Assembly (NCBI GenBank): GCA_021463195.1
Contig: JAJTXZ010000024.1
Location: forward strand, 1-56,264
DNA: 56,264 nt
DNA from: Anaerolineae bacterium
GTDB taxonomy: Bacteria > Chloroflexota > Anaerolineae > UBA4142 > SHND01
Direction: 5' to 3'
Part shown: positions 17,360 to 28,848 of the stretch, in pieces
Layout of the letters: each line of letters starts with the position of its first letter
How positions within the stretch are numbered: the first letter of the stretch is position 1
The notes under the pieces: model-generated
What the model saw: the letters and a program-made list of their open reading frames with translations, nothing else
Told to the model about the DNA's origin: nothing
Database searches by the model: none
Made by a program: the position numbers and the translations under genes

Positions 17360-17453
17360 GTGGTGATTACCTGAATTTCCAGACCCCAAGGGTTTTCGAA
17401 AACCCTTGGGGTCTGAAAATCCGCCGCGTTTTCGAGATGTGGGTAATCACCAG
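17360..17453. mobile_element. MITE-like palindromic element, copy 3
   Basis: The best-preserved copy: terminal inverted repeats TGGTGATTACC (17361-17371) and GGTAATCACCA (17442-17452) match perfectly; the core palindrome runs from about 17377 to 17418 around TTTTCGAAAA, with the asymmetric arm CGCGTTTTCGAGATGTG on the right. No target duplication was found around this copy. Confidence 0.8.
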
Positions 17454-17546
17454 AAACAATCTGATTGTTTTGGTGTAAAATAATGACCAACGCGCAAACA
17501 ACCCGATCATTTCGCAAGACCAATCGCGTTTTGACGCCTCCCCAAG

Positions 17547-18314
17547 ATGAACATGAAAATGAATTTGCTCCGTTGTCCCGCGTGCGGCGCGACTGCGCCC
17601 GCCGACATTCAACCGAACGCGCAATTTCGCTGTCCCGCGTGCGGCTCTGTCCTGGTCTTGACCGATACACAATCAGTTGACCAGCTCTTGTGCGCGCGCT
17701 GTCAAACGATTAATGACGCGGCGAATCGTTTTTGCGTCAGCTGCGGTAGCGCGCTTCAAGTCAACTGTCCCTTTTGCTACACGCCCAATGAAACGAATGC
17801 CGTGTACTGCATTCGCTGCGGCGCGCACATTCAAAAAGCGTTACAGCGCAAAAACGCTTGGCTGGCGGAGAAAAAACAAAACGATGTCGAACGCCGCGCG
17901 GCTTGGCAGCAAGCGCTCGCGCAAGAACGGCGCGCGGATTTGGAGCGTTTGCTCGAACAACTCGATGAACCATCGCAGCACACATTCGCGATTTATTGTC
18001 TGCGCGAATATGGCAGCGACGCGGTAGAACCATTGATAAAACTCTTGCGCGATGATGACCCTGACGCGCGCTTTGGCGCCGCGCACACGCTCGGACTCAT
18101 CGGCGATACGCGCGCGATCCCCGAACTGGTCAAAGCATTGTCCGACCCCGAACCCGCCGTGCGCTGGTGGGCAACCGATGCGCTGGGCAAGCTGAACGCC
18201 ACAAACGTCCTCGAACCGATTCGCAAGCTCTTGAAAGATCGCCACTCTGGTGTCCGCGAACACGCCGCGCGCGTTTTGAAACAACTCACCGCCGCACACG
18301 CATCGGACAGCTAG
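17547..18314 (+). CDS. Zinc-ribbon and HEAT-repeat protein
   Basis: 255 aa. The first ~95 residues contain CxxC pairs of two to three zinc ribbons (CPACGAT … CPACGSV, CARCQTI … CVSCGSA, CPFCYTP … CIRCGAH). A charged helical linker follows (NAWLAEKKQNDVERRAAW). The last ~130 residues are HEAT/PBS-lyase-like repeats: AVEPLIKLLRDDDPDARFGA, AIPELVKALSDPEPAVRWWA, VLEPIRKLLKDRHSGVREHA. Probably a cytoplasmic protein-interaction scaffold; partner unknown. The start is one of three closely spaced in-frame ATGs with no clear ribosome site. Confidence 0.8.
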   Translation: MNMKMNLLRCPACGATAPADIQPNAQFRCPACGSVLVLTDTQSVDQLLCARCQTINDAANRFCVSCGSALQVNCPFCYTPNETNAVYCIRCGAHIQKALQRKNAWLAEKKQNDVERRAAWQQALAQERRADLERLLEQLDEPSQHTFAIYCLREYGSDAVEPLIKLLRDDDPDARFGAAHTLGLIGDTRAIPELVKALSDPEPAVRWWATDALGKLNATNVLEPIRKLLKDRHSGVREHAARVLKQLTAAHASDS

Positions 18315-18326
18315 CCAAAACACAAT

Positions 18327-20753
18327 ATGAACCTTCCCTCCCACGCGCGCGTCGTCGTCATTGGCGGCGGCGCCATCGGCTGTTCCGTTTTGTATCATCT
18401 CGTCAAATACGGTTGGCGCGACGCGGTTTTATTGGAACGCGCGGAACTCACCTCCGGCTCTACGTGGCGCGCCGCGGGCAACACGCCCCACTATAGCGGC
18501 AGCATGGTCATGAGCCGCGTGCATCAATACAGTGTCGCGCTTTACCAAACTCTCGAACAGGAAACCGGGCAGCCCGTTGGATTCCATAAAACGGGCAGCT
18601 TGCGTCTGGCGAGCGTGCCAGACCGCATGGACGAGTATCGGTATCATGCCGCCAAAGCGCGCTATCTCAATTTGCCCTTTGAAATCATCGGCGCGGAGGA
18701 AATCACAAAACTGAATCCGCTCGTGAACACAGATGGGATTCTCGGCGCAGTGTGGAATCCCGACGATGGCTATATTGACCCTTCGATGCTGACCAACGCG
18801 CTCGCGCAAGGCGCGCGCAACGGCGGCGCGCAAATCTTGCGTCACACGCCCGTTACCGCCATTCAGCAACGCGCGTCCGGCGAATGGCAAGTGGACACCG
18901 CGCAAGGTTCGATTGTCGCGGAGCATGTCGTCAATGCGGCGGGCGTGTGGACGCGCGAGGTCGGCTTGCTCGCGGGACTCGCTTTGCCCATCGTTGCGAT
19001 GCAGCACCAGTACGTCGTTTTCGACCGCGTGCCCGAACTCGCCGCGCTCGGGCGCCGCGTGCCGATTGTGCGCGAAGTGGATGTTTCCTATTACTGTCGC
19101 CAAGAAGTGGACGGCTTGCTCGTCGGGCCGTACGAAAAAAACGCGCGTCCGTTCGGCGCGTACGGCATTCCAAAAGATTTTGGCGCCGAGCCGCTGGCTC
19201 CCGACATGGAGCGTTTGCAGCCCATCCTGCAAGGCGCGATGTTTCGCATTCCCGTCCTCGCGCACACCGGGATCAAACGCGTCGTCAACGGGCCCATCAC
19301 GTACACGCCCGACGAAAATCCGCTGCTCGGACCCGCGCCGGGCTTGAAAAATTTTTGGCTCGCCTGCGGTTTCAGTTTTGGCATCACGCAAGCGGGCGGC
19401 AGCGGAAAAATTCTCGCCGAATGGATTACGCAAGCCAGCCCCGAATTCGATACACTGGAAACCGATCCGCGCCGCTTTAGCAGCTATGCCACGTTACCGT
19501 ACGCGATTGCGCGCGGCATAGACAATTACGAGCACGAATACGTCATTGGCTATCCGTACGAGGAACGCGACGCCGGACGCCCCGCGCGCACATCCGCGCT
19601 GTATCATCGCTTGCGCGAACGCGGCGCGTTTTTCAACACGCGCAACGGCTGGGAACGCGCGGGTTGGTTTGGCGAACCCGGCGAGCGTCCGGTGGAACAT
19701 TACAGTTTTCGCCGCAGCAACGCGTTTGCGGCAGTCGCCCGCGAAGTGGCGCGCGTTCGCGGCGCCGTCGGCATTCTCGACATGACGAGTTTCAGTAAAT
19801 ATCTCGTTTCGGGACGCGACGCGGCGGCGCTGCTGAATTATCTTGTGGCGAATCGTTTGCCCCAGCGCGACGGCGGAATTATTTTGGCGCACGCGTTGAA
19901 CGAACGCGGCGGTGTGTTGGCGGAATGGACGATTACGCGTTTGGCAGCCGACTGCTTTTTCATCGCGGCAGCAGCGGCGGCGGAATTGCGCGACTTGGAC
20001 ATTTTGACGCACGCGGTTCGAGCGGGTCAAGACGCGCGCGTGGAAAACATCACGGCCGCGTGGGGCGCGCTCTCTGTCGCCGGACCGAACGCGCGCGCAT
20101 TATTGTCGCGCGTCACGCACGCGGATTTGACCAACGCCGCGTTCCCTTGGCGCACCGCGCAGTGGCTCGAAATCGGCGCGGCGCGCGTGCTGGCATTGCG
20201 CTTGAGTTACGCGGGCGAACTCGGCTGGGAATTATTTCATCCGCTGGAAGCACAAGTCGGTTTGTACGAACGACTATTGAACGCGGGCGCGGACCTCGGC
20301 GCGGACGATTACGGATTCCGCGCGCTCGACGCGATGCGTTTGGAAAAAGGTTTTCGCGCGTGGGGCAGCGAACTCGTGTGCGAAATTACGCCGCTTGAAG
20401 CGGGGCTAGACCGATTCGTCGCGTTCGACAAACAAGATTTTTGCGGACGCGACGCGCTGCTGAAACAAAAAGCAAAAGGCATCCAACAGCGCATCGTCAC
20501 CTTGCAAGTGGACGCGCAAGACGTGGATTGTCGCGGCAACGAACCGGTTTTTCGCGCGGGGCGCTTGTGTGGAATTACGACATCGGGCGGTTACGGGCAT
20601 ACGCTCAAGACGAGCATCGCGCTCGCGTATCTTGACATCGCGCACACGCAGGTCGGCGCGGAACTCCAAGTCGAACTATTGGGCGAATTGCGCAAGGCGC
20701 GCGTCATCCCTGATTGTCCGTTTGACGCGGAGAATGTAAATGCGCGCGCGTGA
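18327..20753 (+). CDS. Dimethylglycine/sarcosine dehydrogenase-like FAD oxidoreductase with GcvT domain
   Basis: 808 aa in two halves: an FAD-binding DAO domain (VVVIGGGAIGCSVLYHL, residues 8-25) to about 390, and a folate-binding GcvT-like half (VTDLSPFGKF-like VGILDMTSFSKYLV, then LSYAGELGWELFHPLEAQ, ALRLEKGFRAWG-like AMRLEKGFRAWGSEL). The order matches mitochondrial dimethylglycine dehydrogenase, including VGFHKTGSLRLA, DGYIDPSMLTNALAQGARNGG and HQYVVFDRVPE. In DMGDH the FAD is covalently linked to the His of WHAAG; here the motif is TWRAAG with R48, so covalent attachment through that His is absent. It probably demethylates an N-methyl amino acid and passes formaldehyde to tetrahydrofolate. 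Groups with the next two genes. Confidence 0.85.
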   Translation: MNLPSHARVVVIGGGAIGCSVLYHLVKYGWRDAVLLERAELTSGSTWRAAGNTPHYSGSMVMSRVHQYSVALYQTLEQETGQPVGFHKTGSLRLASVPDRMDEYRYHAAKARYLNLPFEIIGAEEITKLNPLVNTDGILGAVWNPDDGYIDPSMLTNALAQGARNGGAQILRHTPVTAIQQRASGEWQVDTAQGSIVAEHVVNAAGVWTREVGLLAGLALPIVAMQHQYVVFDRVPELAALGRRVPIVREVDVSYYCRQEVDGLLVGPYEKNARPFGAYGIPKDFGAEPLAPDMERLQPILQGAMFRIPVLAHTGIKRVVNGPITYTPDENPLLGPAPGLKNFWLACGFSFGITQAGGSGKILAEWITQASPEFDTLETDPRRFSSYATLPYAIARGIDNYEHEYVIGYPYEERDAGRPARTSALYHRLRERGAFFNTRNGWERAGWFGEPGERPVEHYSFRRSNAFAAVAREVARVRGAVGILDMTSFSKYLVSGRDAAALLNYLVANRLPQRDGGIILAHALNERGGVLAEWTITRLAADCFFIAAAAAAELRDLDILTHAVRAGQDARVENITAAWGALSVAGPNARALLSRVTHADLTNAAFPWRTAQWLEIGAARVLALRLSYAGELGWELFHPLEAQVGLYERLLNAGADLGADDYGFRALDAMRLEKGFRAWGSELVCEITPLEAGLDRFVAFDKQDFCGRDALLKQKAKGIQQRIVTLQVDAQDVDCRGNEPVFRAGRLCGITTSGGYGHTLKTSIALAYLDIAHTQVGAELQVELLGELRKARVIPDCPFDAENVNARA

Positions 20754-20795
20754 GGAGCGCGCGCAAATTTTTCGACGTTGCAACATATTTAATTT

Positions 20796-21629
20796 ATGAA
20801 CATTGGAATTCTTCACCCCGGCGCGATGGGCGTTTCCGTCGCCGCCGCCGCGCGCAATAGCGGACAGACCGTTTATTGGGCATCCGCAGATCGCAGTCAA
20901 GCCACGCGCCAACGCGCAGCCGAACACAAGCTCCAAGACATCGAAACACTCGCCAAGCTCTGCGCGCAATGCGACATGATTTTTTCCATTTGTCCGCCGC
21001 GCGCGGCGGAAGAAATCGCGCGCCAAGTCATTGCGTATAATTTTCGCGGCTTGTATTGCGACGCGAACGCGATTTCGCCGCAGCGCGCCAAACGCATTGG
21101 CGAAATATTGGGCGCGGCAGGCATTGATTTGGTGGACGGCGGCATCATCGGCGGACCCGCGTGGGCGCGCGGCGAAACGTGGCTCTATCTATCGGGCGAA
21201 CGCGCGACAGAGATTGCGAATTGTTTTGCAAACGGTCCATTGGAAACGCAGATCATCGGCAGTGAAATTGGCAAGGCGTCCGCGTTGAAAATGTGTTATG
21301 CCGCATACACCAAAGGGACGACCGCGTTATTGTGCGCGATTCTCGGCGCGGCGGAGCAGTTGGGCGTGCGCGAAGATTTGTATGGCCAATGGGCGCGCGA
21401 CGATGAAAATTTTACGCGCCAAGTGGAACAGCGCGCGCGCGAGGTTACAAAAAAAGCGTGGCGCTTTGAAGATGAGATGCGCGAAATCGCCGCAACGTTC
21501 GCGTCCGTTGAAATGCCAAGCGAGTTTCATCTCGGCGCGGCGGAAATTTATCGGCGGCTCGCGCCGTTAAAAGAATCAAGCCGCAATGTTTCGGTCCAAG
21601 ATGTTTTGCAAGCGTTGACGAACGAATGA
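20796..21629 (+). CDS. NAD(P)-binding 6-phosphogluconate dehydrogenase-like protein with DUF1932 domain
   Basis: 277 aa. The N-terminus MNIGILHPGAMGVSVAAAA carries a GxxGxxG-like dinucleotide motif (GAMGVS). The middle LVDGGIIGGPAWARGETWLYLSG corresponds to the substrate-binding region of beta-hydroxyacid dehydrogenases, and K with KMCYAAYTKGTTALL is where the catalytic lysine region lies; the C-terminal part matches DUF1932. Substrate unknown. The stop overlaps the next start as ATGA (21626-21629), so it is translationally coupled to the homocysteine methyltransferase. Confidence 0.75.
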   Translation: MNIGILHPGAMGVSVAAAARNSGQTVYWASADRSQATRQRAAEHKLQDIETLAKLCAQCDMIFSICPPRAAEEIARQVIAYNFRGLYCDANAISPQRAKRIGEILGAAGIDLVDGGIIGGPAWARGETWLYLSGERATEIANCFANGPLETQIIGSEIGKASALKMCYAAYTKGTTALLCAILGAAEQLGVREDLYGQWARDDENFTRQVEQRAREVTKKAWRFEDEMREIAATFASVEMPSEFHLGAAEIYRRLAPLKESSRNVSVQDVLQALTNE

Positions 21630-22577
21630 GCAAGCCCCTCTCTACCATCCTCGCCGCGCACCCCCTTGTCATTCTCGACGGCGCGCTGGCGACGGAATTG
21701 GAACGACGCGGCGCGGATTTGAACGACCCGCTGTGGTCGGCGAAAATCTTGCTCGAGCAGCCCGAACTGATTTATCAAATTCACTTGGATTATTTTCGCG
21801 CGGGCGCGGATTGCGCCACAACCGCGAGTTATCAAGCCACGTTCGCGGGTTTTGAAAAACGCGGGCTGACACATGACGCGGCGCACGCGGCGCTTCAAAA
21901 ATCTGTTGCCATCGCAAAACAAGCGCGTGATGATTTTTGGCGCGATGAAACAAATCGTCTAGACCGCGCGCGTCCGTTTGTCGCGGCTTCGATTGGACCG
22001 TACGGCGCGTTCTTGCACGACGGTTCCGAATATCGCGGAGACTATACGTTGAACGAAAACGAACTAATGGACTTTCACCGCGAACGCATGGCGGCGCTGA
22101 TTGACGCGGGCGCGGACATGCTCGCCTGCGAAACGATTCCGACGTTGGTCGAGGCGCGCGCGCTCGCGCGTTTGCTGAATGAATTTCCAACGATGACCGC
22201 GTGGTTCAGTTTTACCGCGCGCGATGAAATTCATATTTCGCGCGGCGAACGCTTTGCGGATTGCGTCGCCGAAATCGCGCCGCATCCGCAAGTCGCGGCG
22301 ATTGGCATTAATTGTTCCGCGCCGCGTTTTATCGCGGCGTTGATTCACGTCGCGCGCCGTGTGACCGACAAACCGATTGTCGTCTATCCCAATTCGGGCG
22401 AGACGTTTGATGCGGCAACCAACCGCTGGCAAGGGACAATCGCGTGCGCGGATTTTGGACCGCAGGCGCGCGCATGGTACGATCTCGGCGCGCGCGTCAT
22501 CGGCGGCTGCTGCCGCACAACGCCGGAGCATATTCGCGCAATCGCAATGCGGGCGCGCTCGGACGAAAAAAAATCCG

Positions 22578-22588
<11 letters not shown>
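21626..22588 (+). CDS. mmuM: Homocysteine S-methyltransferase
   Basis: 320 aa of the zinc-dependent homocysteine methyltransferase family. N-terminal LVILDGALATELERRGADL; zinc-ligand cysteines in IGINCSAPRF (about residue 230) and GGCCRTTPEHI (about 295). Typical length for MmuM (~310). Transfers a methyl group from S-methylmethionine or another methyl donor to homocysteine, making methionine. Coupled to the dehydrogenase upstream and close to a dimethylglycine dehydrogenase-like gene, which suggests a methylated-amine/one-carbon context. Its last five residues before Leu (KKSVT) are encoded by the shared terminator stem. Confidence 0.85.
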
Positions 22589-24836
<2,248 letters not shown>

Positions 24837-24845
24837 GAAAAAATC

Positions 24846-25166
24846 CTATTCCGGTTCCATCGTGCAAAGCAATGGAAATTCCGCTTGCCGCGCCATTTCC
24901 GCCACTCGCGCCACTTTGGTCTCGGCGACCGCATAAGTGTATGCGCCAACAACGCCGATACCTTTGCGATGCACATCCAACATGATGCGAATGGCTTCGG
25001 TCTCTTTTTTGCGAAAGACACTGACCAGCACCAGCACGACAAAGTCCATCGTCGTGTAATTATCGTTGTGCAAAAGAATTTTCCACAGGCGCGGTTTGGC
25101 GATTTTTTCGCGCGTTTCTTGTTCAACCGCAACGCCGCCCGCGGGGTCCTCCCAACGTTGGGGCAT
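24846..25166 (-). CDS. clpS: ClpS adaptor protein
   Basis: 106 aa from the chosen start. The core LWKILLHNDNYTTMDFVVLVLVSVF is the ClpS signature (NDD/N-motif HNDNYTTMDFV), followed by EAIRIMLDVHRKGIGVVGAYTYAVAETKV. ClpS delivers N-degron substrates to ClpA. The start at 25166 has GGAG about 9 nt before the ATG; the frame stays open upstream to 25262 without a good site. Operon with clpA. Confidence 0.93.
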   Translation of the reverse strand: MPQRWEDPAGGVAVEQETREKIAKPRLWKILLHNDNYTTMDFVVLVLVSVFRKKETEAIRIMLDVHRKGIGVVGAYTYAVAETKVARVAEMARQAEFPLLCTMEPE

Positions 25167-25358
25167 CTGGTCATTCTCCGTAAAAAATTTTTTATCCGCG
25201 AACTTGCGCCTGTATCCGCCGCGAACCGCGAGCGCGAACAGTCGTCTTTTAGAATACGGCAAGCGCGTCCAGTCAAATTATAGCATACGGCGCGCGGCCG
25301 CCGCAGGATAACGAACATAGGACATGCGCTATAGGACAAATGGCGTCCCAGTCGAGTT

Positions 25359-25386
25359 TTGTCAGAATTTCCGAATCCTCTATAAT
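25359..25386 (+). promoter_or_regulatory. Predicted promoter TTGTCA-16-TATAAT for the VanW-like gene
   Basis: TTGTCA at 25359-25364 and TATAAT at 25381-25386. A transcription start near 25393 would leave a leader of about 33 nt containing GGAGG at 25416-25420, which supports the TTG start at 25426. Confidence 0.65.
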
Positions 25387-25425
25387 CATCATCTCATTCT
25401 CAGCATATGGAACGTGGAGGTTTTT

Positions 25426-26235
25426 TTGCGTCGTCTTATTTTCGCGTTTTTCGCGTCGCTCCCATTGTTAATTGCCGCGCCAGTCGCGCGCGCGGACACT
25501 TGCGCGCTGGCGCCGATTTTCTCCGAAGCGCCGACGAGCGAAGTCAAAACTATGGCGCGACATTGGTGCGCCAATATCGCGCCCGCTCCTTCTGCCGCGC
25601 CGCTCGGCAAAGTTATCGGCGGCGGCATTATCTATTTGCATGCCAACGACGAAGCCAAAAATAGTTCGCTCAATAATGTGCTGCACGCCATCAATCAACT
25701 GAATGGCAAGCTGATTTATCCCGGCGAAATTTTTTCATTTAATCGTCAAGCCAATTTGTTGGAAAAAGATATTCCCTACGATTTGGGTCCGGATGTGCGG
25801 AATAATCTCGTCAAAGCGGGCGGCGTTTGCATGGTCTCGACCTTGATTGCGACGGCAGCGCACGACGCGGGTTTGCCCTTTATCAACGAACGCGGCAAAC
25901 CCATCAAAGCGCCCGCGCCGCACAGCCGCTTTTACAAATATTATCATCAAGAGAATTGGTATAATGGGCGCGTCGTGCCGATTGTGGAAGCCGCCGTCGC
26001 GATTCGCAAAGATGAAATCGAACAACCGTGGCGCACGGTGCAAGATATGCAATTTATCAACACAAGCGGTCAAATTCTCATGCTGCGCCTCACCCCGTCT
26101 TTTACGGTGGACGAATTGGATTTGACGCAGCCGTTCGGCCTAATTCAACGCGAGCAAAGCATTCAGGTCGAATTGCGCGCGCTGCCGGCGGGGTTGGATG
26201 CCTGGTTCTTTCGTCTCGACGCGCCGTCAAATTGA
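25426..26235 (+). CDS. VanW-like secreted protein
   Basis: 269 aa from a TTG start with GGAGG spaced 5 nt. Begins with a signal peptide (LRRLIFAFFASLPLLIAAP, cleavage near VARA-DT). The body matches VanW: NQLNGKLIYPGEIFSFNRQ, then KAGGVCMVSTLIATAAHDAG (usually GGGICQVSTT…) and PHSRFYKYYHQENWYNG. VanW proteins accompany vancomycin resistance in some bacteria but are widespread and of unclear function, probably acting on the cell envelope. Its own promoter precedes it; no terminator seen before the next gene. Confidence 0.8.
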   Translation: MRRLIFAFFASLPLLIAAPVARADTCALAPIFSEAPTSEVKTMARHWCANIAPAPSAAPLGKVIGGGIIYLHANDEAKNSSLNNVLHAINQLNGKLIYPGEIFSFNRQANLLEKDIPYDLGPDVRNNLVKAGGVCMVSTLIATAAHDAGLPFINERGKPIKAPAPHSRFYKYYHQENWYNGRVVPIVEAAVAIRKDEIEQPWRTVQDMQFINTSGQILMLRLTPSFTVDELDLTQPFGLIQREQSIQVELRALPAGLDAWFFRLDAPSN

Positions 26236-26373
26236 GACCGCGCGTTTGGCGACGCAACGCGCCGAGATATTCGCGCGTCGCGATTTTTCAAGACATATTA
26301 TTTATCGGCGCGTCCTTTAAGCGCGTCACGGCGCGCGTAAACCGCGCCGATTTTTATTTCTCAGGAGTCGCGT

Positions 26374-27627
26374 GTGTTCCTTGAACCCAAATGGGTGCGT
26401 TCGCATTTTCCCTCTGTTCAAAATTCTAAAACCATCTTTCTCGACAATCCCGGCGGCACCCAAGTCACCCAAACGGTGATTGATGCCGTCGCCGAATATT
26501 TTTTGACCGCGAACGCGAATCACGGCGGCGTCTTTCCGACAAGCGAACGCAACGACGAAATGATTCAACGCGCGCGTCACGCCTTTGCCGATTTTCTCAA
26601 CGCCGCGCGTCCCGAAGAAATCGTTTTCGGTCCGAACATGACGACGCTCACATTTTCGATTGCGCGCGCGTTGGGACGCTGGTTGCGCGCGGGCGATGAA
26701 ATCATCGTCACGCGCCTCGACCATGATGCCAATATCGCGCCGTGGGTCGCCTTGGAAGAACGCGGCGCCGTCATCAAACACGTGGACATTCATATAGACG
26801 ACTGCACGCTCGACATGAGCGATTTTGAAAAACAGTTGTCGAATAAAACGCGCATTGTCGCCGTCGGGCTGGCGTCGAACGCGGTCGGTTCCGTCAATCC
26901 CGTTCGCACGATTGCAGATTTGGCGCACATGGCAGGCGCGTTCGTGTACGCGGACGCGGTGGCGTATGCGCCGCACTTTCCGCTGGACGTACAAGAGCTC
27001 GGCGTAGATTTTCTCGCGTGTTCGGCGTACAAATTTTACGGTCCGCATTTGGGAATTTTGTACGGCAAGTATGAACAGCTTGAACGCTTGCAGGCGTACA
27101 AAGTGCGTCCGTCAGAAAATACGCCGCCATACAAATTTGAAACCGGGACGCCAACGTTCGAAAATATTCACGCCGCCGCCGCCGCCGTAAATTATCTCGC
27201 GTCCGTCGGCGAAAAATTCGGCGCGGCGTTTGCAAACGACTATCGCGCGTTCGCGGACCGGCGCGCGCATTTGAAAACAGGACTGCGCGCGATTCAACAG
27301 TACGAAAAAGATCTTTTCGTCCGCTTGATGAACGGTTTGCGCGAATTGCCGGGCATTCGCATCTATGGCATCACCGACTTTGCGCGCTTTGATTCTCGCG
27401 CGCCGACGGCGGCATTCAATTTCGATGGGCAACATCCGCGCGATGTCGCCGCGAAATTGGGCGAACAAAATATCAACGTCTGGGATGGAAATTATTACGC
27501 GCTGGCGCTGATGGAACGTTTGGATTTAGAAGCGACGGGCGGCGCAGTGCGCGTCGGTTTAGCGCATTACAATACGAATGAGGAAATTGACGCGCTGCTT
27601 GCGGCTTTGCGCGAGATTGCGGGTTAA
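26374..27627 (+). CDS. Cysteine desulfurase-like class V aminotransferase
   Basis: 417 aa, fold-type I PLP enzyme of the SufS/CsdA-like branch (IscS-like protein of the VC1184 group). FLDNPGGTQVTQTVIDAV at the N-terminus, ATP-like PLP contacts FGPNMTTLTFSIARAL, PLP lysine in CSAYKFYGPHLGILYG, and AGAFVYADAVAYAPH with the PLP aspartate. No cysteine is evident in the usual catalytic loop position, so desulfurase activity is not assured; an isopenicillin-epimerase-like role is possible. GTG start with AGGAG upstream. ftcD follows after 10 bp. Confidence 0.75.
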   Translation: MFLEPKWVRSHFPSVQNSKTIFLDNPGGTQVTQTVIDAVAEYFLTANANHGGVFPTSERNDEMIQRARHAFADFLNAARPEEIVFGPNMTTLTFSIARALGRWLRAGDEIIVTRLDHDANIAPWVALEERGAVIKHVDIHIDDCTLDMSDFEKQLSNKTRIVAVGLASNAVGSVNPVRTIADLAHMAGAFVYADAVAYAPHFPLDVQELGVDFLACSAYKFYGPHLGILYGKYEQLERLQAYKVRPSENTPPYKFETGTPTFENIHAAAAAVNYLASVGEKFGAAFANDYRAFADRRAHLKTGLRAIQQYEKDLFVRLMNGLRELPGIRIYGITDFARFDSRAPTAAFNFDGQHPRDVAAKLGEQNINVWDGNYYALALMERLDLEATGGAVRVGLAHYNTNEEIDALLAALREIAG

Positions 27628-27637
27628 ATAATCCACT

Positions 27638-28543
27638 ATGAATCAAATTATCGAATGTGTTCCGAATTTTTCCGAAGGTCGCCGCGCCGACGTGTTGGAC
27701 GAAATCGTCAACGCGATGTTGACAACGGGCGTGATGCTGCTCGATCGCGAAATGGACGCGAGCCACAACCGCGCGGTGGTGACGATTGCGGGCGAACCCG
27801 ACGCGGTGGCGGAAGCCGCGTTTCGCGGCTGTCAACGCGCCGCGCAGTTGATTGATTTAGAAACGCATCGCGGCGAACATCCGCGCATGGGCGCGACGGA
27901 TGTGATTCCATTCATTCCGATTCGCAATGTGACGATGGACGAATGTGTTGCGCTCGCGCGGCGCGTGGGCGAACGCATCGGGCGCGAGTTGGAAATTCCC
28001 GTGTATTTGTACGAACGCGCGGCAACGCGTCCTGAACGCCGCGATTTGGCGTATGTGCGGCGCGGCGAGTACGAGACCATCCGCGCTGAAATCGCCACGC
28101 AGTCCGAACGCGCACCCGATTTTGGTCCGCGCCGCGTCGGCAAAGCGGGCGCGGTCGCCGTCGGTGCGCGTCCGTTTTTGATTGCCTATAATGTCAATTT
28201 GGATACGCGCGATGTTCAAATCGCCAAAGATATCGCGAAAATCACGCGCGAAAAAGGCGGCGGTCTGCCTTCGGTAAAAGCATTGGGCTTTGCGTTAGAA
28301 GATCAAGGCATCGTTCAAGTTTCGATGAATCTCACCGATTTCAACGTGACGGGGATGTTGACCGCGTTTCAACACGTGCGCGCCGAAGCGGAAAAACGCG
28401 GCGTGCGCGTGTTGGGGAGTGAATTAGTCGGACTCGTGCCACTCGAAGCGTTGGCGCAAATCGCGCGCGAGGCGTTGCAGTTAGAAGGATTCAGTTCGCG
28501 GCAAGTGGTCGAAGTAAAACTCGCCGAAGCGGGAAATGCATAA
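27638..28543 (+). CDS. ftcD: Glutamate formiminotransferase
   Basis: 301 aa corresponding to the formiminotransferase half of FTCD without a cyclodeaminase domain. IIECVPNFSEGRR at the N-terminus, DASHNRAVVT, and the conserved HRGEHPRMGATDVIPFIPI segment with the active-site histidine. Transfers the formimino group of N-formimino-glutamate to tetrahydrofolate in histidine degradation. hutI lies 0.3 kb away on the opposite strand; hutH and hutU are not in the window. Separated from hutI by a 44-aa ORF cassette. Confidence 0.9.
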   Translation: MNQIIECVPNFSEGRRADVLDEIVNAMLTTGVMLLDREMDASHNRAVVTIAGEPDAVAEAAFRGCQRAAQLIDLETHRGEHPRMGATDVIPFIPIRNVTMDECVALARRVGERIGRELEIPVYLYERAATRPERRDLAYVRRGEYETIRAEIATQSERAPDFGPRRVGKAGAVAVGARPFLIAYNVNLDTRDVQIAKDIAKITREKGGGLPSVKALGFALEDQGIVQVSMNLTDFNVTGMLTAFQHVRAEAEKRGVRVLGSELVGLVPLEALAQIAREALQLEGFSSRQVVEVKLAEAGNA

Positions 28544-28592
28544 GCGTCGCGCGCGGGCAACCTTTTCTAACGAAAATTAGACTATTTTGGAA

Positions 28593-28621
28593 TTGACGCG
28601 CTGCGTCATAAAACGTATAAT
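28593..28621 (+). promoter_or_regulatory. Near-consensus sigma-70 promoter TTGACG-17-TATAAT
   Basis: TTGACG at 28593-28598 and TATAAT at 28616-28621 with ideal 17-bp spacing, the best promoter seen in the window. It drives the 44-aa ORF, whose ATG is about 18 nt after the expected transcription start. Confidence 0.8.
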
Positions 28622-28645
28622 AGAGTTGTAGAAGGGAGTAGGATT

Positions 28646-28780
28646 ATGAATCCATTGTTATCGGTTGCGCTGGTCTGGACAATTCTCGTGGCGGGCATGT
28701 TTCTCTTTGGGGTCGCTTGCATCAAGTATGGAGTTTATACCACCGGAGATAGAGCGCCGCATTCGGGGATTGAACTTTAG
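28646..28780 (+). CDS. 44-aa single-span membrane peptide
   Basis: Reads MNPLLSVALVWTILVAGMFL then FGVACIKYGVYTTGDRAPHS and a short tail ending IEL. Residues ~4-26 form one membrane segment, the rest a short polar tail, presumably outside or in the cytoplasm. GGGAG lies 7 nt before the ATG. It has its own near-consensus promoter and its own terminator, so it is an independent transcription unit between ftcD and hutI. Family not recognised; candidates include a small regulatory membrane protein or type I toxin. Confidence 0.7.
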   Translation: MNPLLSVALVWTILVAGMFLFGVACIKYGVYTTGDRAPHSGIEL

Positions 28781-28801
28781 AGTCAAGATACAGCATCAAA
28801 A

Positions 28802-28838
28802 AAACCGCGTCGTGTTCGGCGCGGTTTCTTTTTTTTTT
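28802..28838 (+). terminator. Rho-independent terminator of the 44-aa cassette
   Basis: AAACCGCG (28802-28809) pairs with CGCGGTTT (28820-28827), followed by CTTTTTTTTTT. It lies 22 nt after the small ORF and also faces the end of the convergent hutI gene. Confidence 0.85.
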
Positions 28839-28848
28839 GCGCGGCAAT

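Larger units (their letters stand above)
17075..17546. other. Gene-free interval of about 470 bp
   Basis: Between divergent MFS and zinc-ribbon genes. It contains a candidate promoter with a palindromic -10 (17230-17260), the 19-bp palindrome shared with 3318, and MITE-like copy 3. Open frames across it are built from the repeats and do not look coding. Confidence 0.6.

Noticed and set aside
17263-17670. 135-codon minus-strand frame across the region of MITE-like copy 3
   Set aside because: It is formed by reading through the repeat and antisense to the zinc-ribbon gene; no protein-like pattern, start site or conservation signal.
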